Shown here piece after piece: positions 57,245 through 64,000 of a DNA stretch of 64,000 nucleotides. The number at the start of each line of letters is the position of its first letter. Position 1 is the first letter of the stretch. The notes under the pieces were generated by a model. That model was not told the DNA's origin. It saw only the letters and a list, made by a program, of their open reading frames with translations, and did not search any database. The DNA is from Gloeophyllum trabeum ATCC 11539 (lineage: Eukaryota > Basidiomycota > Agaricomycetes > Gloeophyllales > Gloeophyllaceae). A program made the translations under genes and the position numbers. The DNA lies in NCBI RefSeq assembly GCF_000344685.1, contig NW_006920413.1, positions 1,305,717-1,369,716 on the forward strand, given 5' to 3'.

Positions 57245-60113
57245 ATGGCTGGTCCGCGCACATTCGTGGCGTATGCGGTTCCCATCCTACTGTCCTTATG
57301 CGCCGATGCATTCTACCTACCCGGCGCTGCGCCTCACAACTACCGCCAGGGAGAGAAAGTTGATCTATTCGTCAACGCCTTGACTCCTATGTTAGCGGGT
57401 ACGGACGACGCCAAACTCGTAAGTGGAAGCACGATCTCGAAATACCATGACATGATACGAAAGTGGTAGTCGGGCGTAGAAATCCTTGATTAATTGTACG
57501 TCCACTATACAAATTTGTTGTGGGTATTGCAGCTCATTTATTCTTATAGATGATTATTATAATCCGAAATTCCACTTCTGCGAGCCCGAGGGAGGACCAA
57601 AGAAACAGCCGGAATCGCTAGGTTCTATCCTGTTCGGAGACAGAATATTCAATTCGCCATACGACGTAAGTACTTACATGACACTGGCAAAGTCGAATCG
57701 GAAGTGCTCATACCTCCGTCTTCTAGATTCGTATGCTCGAAAATAACGGAACGTGCCAGACCCTGTGTACTGTCAGGGATGTGCCCGGAGAAGACGCGAA
57801 ATTTATCAACGACCGTATACGGGAGGATTATGCTCTCAACTGGCTGATTGATGGTCTCCCTGCTGCCGAAATGAAAGTAGATCTCAGGACTGGGGATGTA
57901 TTCTATGATATGGGCTTCAACTTAGGAAATGACGATGAGCCGTACCATGAAACCCCCGCCTTGAATAACCACTATGACATATATATCAGGTATCTCATCA
58001 CCCTCCCGCCTCTCCTACCTCCTGGCACTCACAGCTATCGTAGATACCATAGCCCTAGCCCGGATAACTACCGCGTTGTGGGCGTACTTGTCTGGCCCTC
58101 CAGGTGCGTCCAATAGCTATTGGAGGTATACTCAAGGGATAATAGATTATATCAGCCATGGCGGTCCCCAGGATGGGCCAGTCAATTGTGAGGAGGAAGC
58201 CCCACCCTTGATCCTGAGCGAGACCGCCCCAAACATGATTCGTTACACATACCGTGTGACTTGGAATGTAAGTGTATATGTGACCTCTCGAGCATTCCTA
58301 TATTGATATACTGCCTCCTGACAGGAATCAGACACTCCTTGGGTACGTTGCGCAGAGTGCAGGTTTCTCCTGACTTGCTAAACTTCAGACAAGGCGACTC
58401 GTTGGGACAACTACCTCCACATATTCGACCCGCGGATTCACTGGTTCAGCCTGATAAATTCCTTGGTTATCGTTGTATTCCTTTGTATCATGGTCTCCAT
58501 GATTCTCCTCCGAAGTGTATCCCGTGATGTGTGTATCTTCGCCTCAGCCTTTTCAACTACAACTGACGCGCCTCAGATCTCGCGGTACAACGCTATCGAC
58601 CTAAGCGTGAGTACTTCTCGAGCAGGCAACGTACTTTACGCCTAATCTCCGGGTTAGGAAGATGTTCAAGAGGACTGGGGCTGGAAGTTGGTCCACGGCG
58701 AGGTCTTCAGGACGCCTCGATACCCCATGGCGCTGTCCGTGTTGGTTGGTAACGGCGCTCAGCTGTGCGCGATGGTTGCGGTAACGCTAGGTACGTATAC
58801 GCCCAGATAGGGCATAGCCTGTAGTCTAACTGGTAGCTGCCTGAAGTCTTCGCGCTGCTTGGGTTCCTGTCTCCGTCTAATCGAGGCTCTCTGGCTACCG
58901 TCATGATGGTCTGCTGGACGTTTTTTGGCGGGTGAGTGGATTCGTTCTCACCTGGACCGGTCAGGGCTGATTGTCTGCTAGGATCGGCGGGTACATTTCT
59001 AGCAGAGTGTATGCGTCCATGGGAGGAACGGATAAGCGCAAAAACTCTTTCATCACTGCTACCATATTGCCGACGTAAGTAGTGGACGGGTATGTTTTAC
59101 GCCCTCTGGAGGCTCACGTTATCTCACAGGACCATCTTCGCCATCATCTTCCTCCTTAACCTGTTCCTCCTCGCCGCCGGTTCTTCTGGAGCTGTTCCGT
59201 TCGGTACGTATTTTGTGCAACATGGACCTCATGTAATTGAACTCGCTCGTTAGGAACAATGCTGTTCATCGTCATCCTGTGGTTCGGCATTTCTGCCCCA
59301 CTGTCTGCCATTGGCAGCTATTTCGGTTCTAAGCATGGGGTATGCATATCCTCGTCTTCCTCGGAAGGTTGAATTCATGTATTCCGTTTGTAGGCTATCC
59401 AACATCCCGTGAGGGTGAATCCCATCCCTCGACAAATCCCTCCGACGCCAAAGTATCTCCGCCCTTGGGTACGGCCCAAACTTTCTTTCTGTCGGGGTAA
59501 TACTCATAATCATCTCCCATCAGGCTGCGACCTTGCTCAGCGGTATCCTGCCATTCGGTAATGAGTAACTGCATATCGGACATCTTTATTCCACCTGACT
59601 CTCTGCCGCAGGTGCCGCCTTCGTCGAGTTATACTTCGTGCTGTCTAGTTTATTTGCTTCCAGAGCATACTACGCATTCGGATTCCTGGCTTTGACGGCC
59701 TTCGTGGTTGCTCTCACGACCGCTACAGTCACGATCTTGTTCACGTACTTCATTCTCTGCGCCGAAGAGTACCGGTAAGCCTAGATCTCGTAGGCTCTCT
59801 CGAGCGCGCTGACATACCGTGGTATGCAGGTGGCACTGGCGCGCATTCCTCACGGGAGGCGGGAGCGCTTTCTGGCTGCTAGCATATGGGTTCTTCTACT
59901 GGTTATCAAGACTGTCGCTTGACTCGTTCTCTAGTACGGTATTGTACTTTGGGTACCTCTTTCTTCTTTGCCTGTTTGATTTCTTGATCACGGGTGAGCG
60001 CTCTCTGTTTGATGCGACGAATGCCACTAAGACTCGATTTCGCAGGGACCATCGGCTTCCTTGCAACCTACTGGGCTGTCCGCAGACTCTATAGCTCGAT
60101 CCGCATTGACTAA
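57245..60113 (+). CDS. Transmembrane 9 superfamily protein (nonaspanin, EMP70 family)
   Basis: Nine-pass Golgi/endosomal membrane protein. The start at 57245 gives a signal peptide (MAGPRTFVAYAVPILLSLC, cleavage after ADA), then the lumenal domain FYLPGAAPHNYRQGEKVDLF. A 16-nt micro-exon (57480-57495) joins AKL to KSLINYDYYNPKF. Then come FHFCEPEGG, LGSILFGDRIFNSPYD, the Cys pair NGTCQTLC, and HYDIYI. The membrane half has DDWGWKLVHGDVFR-like EDWGWKLVHGEVFRTPRYP, then LSVLVGNGAQL and helices through IFAIIFLLNLFLLAAG, VPFGTMLFIVILWFGI, AFVELYFVLSSLF and ATYWAVRRLYSSIRID. The C-terminus RID resembles the KxD/E COPI-binding tail of the family. About fifteen introns. Roles in adhesion and protein sorting are family knowledge. 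Confidence 0.92.
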
Positions 60114-60558
60114 TTGGCTTGTATCATACATCAATTTGTTGTCCTGGAAAACAAAACGGGGCAATTCTGCGCCTTTATTTATGCACTATTCCGATGCCCT
60201 CGTATACCAGGTGGTATGGGTTTGTCCAGCCATGAGTGGGATCTGTTCGTTTGATGTCATGAGACAACGTGAGTTCGAATATTCTACGATTACAAGATAA
60301 CAGGACGGTTTTCATGGTGGCGCAGAGTAGGGCATGATGTTAAACTATAGGAATGGTCGTGAGCATAAGTAGGTTATACTTTTCTAAAAGACGGGCGGTG
60401 TCGCGAAACGGGTATACAGGTGCTGTGAACCACAGACGAAACATAACATGAAGCTTAGTCACTCAAGCGACGTATGTTGGTTGCATACTCCTATGCTTGA
60501 CTGGCCAGCGTTGGCGATGGCCGACCGAACACCGGTCTGCTACAGAATGCAGCCTAAG
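60114..60558. other. Convergent intergenic region
   Basis: 445 bp between the 3' ends of the nonaspanin (plus) and the RNase H1-N-domain gene (minus). It should hold only 3' UTRs. I see no gene, repeat or RNA. Confidence 0.5.
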
Positions 60559-62012
60559 TCAAGCCATACGCAACAGGAGATTGGGAATCACGTACTGGCT
60601 AGCTTCCATAGGCAACGAGGTGGACCTTGCGATAGGTGACCGAGGGTCAAAAGCATCGTGATACGACGTATTCCTAACGTGAATGGGCTGCGACAGACCG
60701 AGCGCATTCAGATCGATATGCCTGCTCCTGCTGGGCGACGGCAACGGTGCGTCCCCGTGCCTGCTAGGCGTCGGTAAAGGTGTGTTGGGCTCAGTCGGAA
60801 CTACACCCTGAGGCGGGCTCGGAACAGCTACACTGGAGCTGGTCCGAGTCCGAGCTGTCCCTGGGGTCGCATTCGTGCGCGAACGCCGATGACAGCTGCA
60901 TCGACAAGACGAGTGACTGGAGGCCGGGCTGCTGGCCAACTCGCTTTCCGTCCTTCTGGGCAAGCTCGCTGGCGATGAGCGCACTGAAGGGAGCGAGACA
61001 GAGGACCGCAACTCCAACAGCGGAGAGAGTGTCTCCGTTGTTGGAGTGTCCTCTGGCTTGGGCGATTCGGGCTCTGTCCTGGGTCGGGAGGGTTCCCCAC
61101 GTTGCGCAGTGCTAGGAGAATTTGCGTGCACCCGAGTTGCAGGCGAGCGAGGCTTAGCGTTCGAAGTGTGTGCCTCGCATCTCTGGACTTCCACGCGCGG
61201 CGAACGAGGCTCAGTTTTCGCGACTCTCGGATAGGAGTGCTGTCTCTCTCCTTGACGGACAGGCAAACGGTGCTCAGGTGTAAGACGTCCACCATGTGTA
61301 CAGTGCCTGTGTCCTTCTCGCGGCGGCGAGTGAGGTTCCTTTGTCATGGTCTGAAGAATTGAGTGTTGCCCTTCCACTTGATTCCCGGACGAACGGGCCC
61401 GGGACGCTACTCGTGGGGAAGTTGAAGACATCGCAGGTACAACTGGTTGTTGCGCTGGAGGCGGTGGTCCAGGGGAGCTCCTTGCGGGCGTTGAGTTCTG
61501 AGTGCCGTATTGAGTCAGTCCCGTAGGGGGAGACGAAGAAGTTCTATCGGTAGGAACTTCCTGTCGGTGGGAAGTACCCGCAATAGGCGGTGCAGCAGTG
61601 GTCACCGTACGACCACCACGCCCAATAGCTCGTACTACGCCGGCGCGTTCAGAGCGCTCATATACCGCAATAGCCTCTTCCTCAGTGCGAAAACTCTCGT
61701 GAATAGCATTTGAGACGCCTTGTATCTTGGGTGCAACATCCGCCCTAGAACAACAACAAAGGTCATATCAGTACTTGGACGCATGACATTCCAGCATCGT
61801 CACAATGCTGCTGAAGCTTCTCATGATTTGGCTCACTGAGTCATTTTCACGGCTACAGCAGACGTGAAATGGCTGCCCGGGGCAGTCACTGGCGACCGCG
61901 GATCCCCCCGAAGATAGACTTTTAGACTTCATCCGAGATGAAAGACCCACCAAGACGTATAGATCCCAGGTTCCGTGCCAGCAATGACGACGTACCACTT
62001 CGTTTTACCCAT
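60559..62012 (-). CDS. RNase H1 N-terminal (viroplasmin-like) domain protein with long disordered tail
   Basis: Two exons. The start at 62012 gives MGKTKWYVVIAGTEPGIYTS. An intron between about 61950 and 61744 joins YTSW to ADVAPKIQGVSNAIHESFRT and EEEAIAVYERS. This ~55-residue unit matches the small domain found at the N-terminus of eukaryotic RNase H1 (binds RNA/DNA hybrid or dsRNA), which also occurs in a plant-virus inclusion protein. There is no RNase H catalytic domain. The remaining ~350 residues are Ser/Pro/Arg-rich and disordered, with repeated RSP and EPRSP-like phospho-motifs and a Cys cluster SCRCSCH. It ends VIPNLLLRMA with the stop at 60559. Stand-alone versions of this domain are common in basidiomycetes; the function is unknown. 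Confidence 0.78.
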
Positions 62013-62760
62013 GGTGTCGCGAGAAAGGGGGTTGAGCGTCGCGGGGGGATGGTACGCGTCTTAAATGAGCGCGATTAATTAGCGAGCTGTGCCGCCTCGC
62101 GTTGCTGTATCTTACGTAGTGCCCGAGTTGCGAGTCATCACGCGGGTCCGGACGATTCGCAGCCTTCCTTCGTATCTTACACAGATGCCTTTCGAGGCAA
62201 TTAGCGACCACGCGCAAGGAATCGTGGATGGAGATGGATCCGCTATGTCCGATTGGGTTCTAAAGCTGGGAAGCTGTGAAGCATAGGATCCCCATACATA
62301 GTTGCTGACACAGCCAGACTAAGTGAAGAATCTGGATGTGTACGAGGACTGTGCTCAGTCTCTGATACAATGGGACGTGGCACACAGTTCAACAAACCAC
62401 GGGAGAGTACTGCGGGGGGAGGCAAGCTAACAGCGGGGATCATTACTGTCACGTCATGCCGGAATGTTCTCAGATCTGCATCCCAGGCATAGGCGGCGAC
62501 GTATGATGGGGCGCATCAAGGAAGGCGGGATCCCGCAGTCTAACGAAGAAAGAAGCAGTCGGTGGTCGTCAAGAGCATAACCGACACACGGTGAACTGCT
62601 AAAGAATGTTCGGAATTGTCGGCGGGCCAAACAACTGGAGGCCACTCAGTAGAACGCCAGACATGGAGAATCTCGATAATGATTAGGGGACGCCAAATGT
62701 CTTATGGGATCTACTTAGATTGAACCAGCCGAACATAAGCAAGAGGACACAAGGGGAAGA
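62013..62760. other. Intergenic, upstream of the RNase H1-N gene / ATG27 3' flank
   Basis: 748 bp. It holds the promoter of the minus-strand RNase H1-N-domain gene and the 3' UTR of ATG27. Short frames on both strands (for example 62089-62286) show no family resemblance. No structure I can name. Confidence 0.45.
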
Positions 62761-63866
62761 TCACACTGCAATATAGCCTCCTCTTGAGGAGTGTCGTGGT
62801 CGCACGGCAGAGCATAAATGAGAAACGACGTCCCGTAGCATGTAGGGTACTTCTCTCCAGAAATCGCGATGTCTGAATAGATTGCAGACGTGTTAACAAA
62901 GTACAGGTAAGCGTAAGGGTTGTAAACTTACGGTATGAGATCAGAGCCAGTAGCACCGTAGGTCGAGTAATTATAATAGGCGCCAAGACCGAAGTAAGCT
63001 GCCAAAGCTAGGAGCAAGCTGTAGGGATGTGAAAGGTCGGATGGGGAGGAATGTCAGATAAGCCGGAAGAGTAGACCGCTACGACTTACACAAGGAAGAA
63101 CCATCCAATCCCACTGCCCATTCGCGTCTCACCCGACTCCGCGGGCTTCTTCTCCCCTTCTTCGTCCTTAGGCGGCTCTTCGCCTGCCTCGTGACCGCAC
63201 CCCGCTGGCGCGCTCCACGAAAGCTTCAGCTGGCCCGCTTCATATGATGTGAATGTGATGTCCGAAGTCTCCTTTGAACAGAGCAGAGTCAGGTTGAATG
63301 ACTGGGGTATCGAATTATCAGAAGATGGAGGGTATGAGGGGCCGTCGAACGTTATAGAAAGGCCCTCGGGTGCTACGGTGGTATGAGAAACGATGCGACG
63401 AGAAGCATGTACGGGGCGTACATGATAGTGGTGAAATCTCTCGGTTGCCGCTCGTCTGGGCTAATGGAATGACAGCAACTATTCGGTCTGGCTGGCCTTC
63501 CCTTTGGTTGATCTTGGTTAGACACGCTCTCGTCCCACTGGGACACTTCGCCATACGCTGCTCAGCATGATACTCCGCTAGCGACACGACAGCCGTACAA
63601 ACCTGATCTGCCTCCGCGACGTCCTTCTGCTGCTGCAGTTCTCCACATAGGTCGAACCGCACCGAGTCCACCATTTTGCTTGGAGGAGTATCACGGGTCC
63701 GTGACACGGTGTGCTCGCCTTTGAGTGCAGTCAAATCGTACTTGACACCATTACGATCAATACTGCAGTCATCCTGAGCGCCCGCGGACAGCACTAGCAC
63801 CGAGAGAGCAAGAAATATTGCAGAAACAGGAGAGAACGGCTGGACCTGACGCCGGCGAGAGACCAT
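62761..63866 (-). CDS. ATG27: Atg27-like autophagy membrane protein
   Basis: Type I membrane protein that supports Atg9 trafficking in autophagy and cycles between Golgi, endosome and vacuole. The start at 63866 gives a basic N-terminus and hydrophobic signal sequence (FSPVSAIFLALSVLVLSAGA). The lumenal mannose-6-phosphate-receptor-like domain then has paired cysteines: DDCSIDRNGVKYDLTAL, RFDLCGEL, QVCTAVVSL, AKCPSGTRACL and LLCSKETSDITF. After SGETRMGSGIGWFFL a transmembrane helix (LLLALAAYFGLGAYYNYSTY) follows, then the family tail HRDFWREVPYMLRDVVSHL. The protein ends GGYIAV; the final YIAV corresponds to the YSAV sorting signal at the end of yeast Atg27. Four or five introns. Stop at 62761-62763. 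Confidence 0.88.
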
Positions 63867-64000
63867 CTATGATTAAAGGTTGAGCTAAGAGGCAATATGA
63901 AGAAGACGGCAAGGCCAGACGATATGAATAGAAACCAAGATCACTGCGTCGTAAACGTCGACTCGGACGTCGGCCTCAAAGCCACGACGCGTGCTACCCC
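63867..64000. other. ATG27 upstream sequence to window edge
   Basis: 134 bp before the ATG27 start. It is probably 5' UTR and core promoter. Nothing else can be assigned before the window ends. Confidence 0.4.

Noticed and set aside
60780..61526. Several plus-strand frames of 60-110 codons
   Set aside because: They are shadows of the Ser/Pro/Arg-rich tail of the minus-strand RNase H1-N-domain gene.
1..64000. tRNA, rRNA or CRISPR arrays
   Set aside because: I looked for B-box-like GGTTCGANTCC sites, conserved rRNA blocks and spaced direct repeats and found none convincing; a tRNA-scanning program would settle the tRNA question.

Overview
The window looks like chromosomal DNA of a basidiomycete fungus, most likely an Agaricomycete. 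Genes are short-spaced on both strands and broken by many GT-AG introns of about 45-65 nt, with occasional micro-exons. The proteins are typical nuclear-encoded eukaryotic ones (PEX5, beclin/Atg6, topoisomerase I, Rps23, complex I B12, ATP synthase delta). There are 22 protein genes and one non-autonomous transposon copy that I can support. All gene models were read by eye from reading frames, splice sites and family motifs, so internal exon borders are approximate unless stated.

Left arm (1-22 kb). In order: PEX5 (minus, running off the left edge); a very large ZNFX1-type SF1 helicase with N-terminal CCCH fingers and C-terminal NF-X1 fingers (minus); a probable mitochondrial membrane protein with a degenerate P-loop, Mmc1-like (minus); a VanZ-like membrane protein (minus); a 466-bp hAT-type MITE filling most of a divergent promoter; an RraA-like aldolase-fold gene (plus); DNA polymerase kappa (minus); and a caspase-like C14 peptidase (minus).

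Centre (22-45 kb). On the plus strand: ATG6/beclin, glutamate-cysteine ligase, the ATP synthase delta subunit and an AlkB-like 2OG-Fe(II) oxygenase with two zinc-ribbon-like motifs. The oxygenase overlaps tail-to-tail with a minus-strand PH-domain/coiled-coil protein. About 5.2 kb without a supportable gene follows (37.4-42.6 kb), with several strong hairpins and decayed coding-like stretches. Then comes a bifunctional-looking HAD/terpene cyclase of the drimane-synthase type (DLDTT motif), the only secondary-metabolism gene seen.

Right arm (45-64 kb). In order: complex I B12 (NDUFB3), TOP1, CDP-diacylglycerol synthase, RPS23, two tandem homoserine-acetyltransferase-like alpha/beta hydrolases with matching intron positions, a TM9SF/nonaspanin, a protein with an RNase H1/viroplasmin-type N-terminal domain and a long disordered tail, and ATG27.

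Most genes are unrelated housekeeping functions and I see no operon-like cluster. The points most worth following up are the orphan HAD-terpene cyclase beside a gene desert, the MITE-built bidirectional promoter, the AlkB/zinc-ribbon protein, the Mmc1-like pseudo-GTPase, and the micro-exons, one of which carries the TOP1 catalytic tyrosine.
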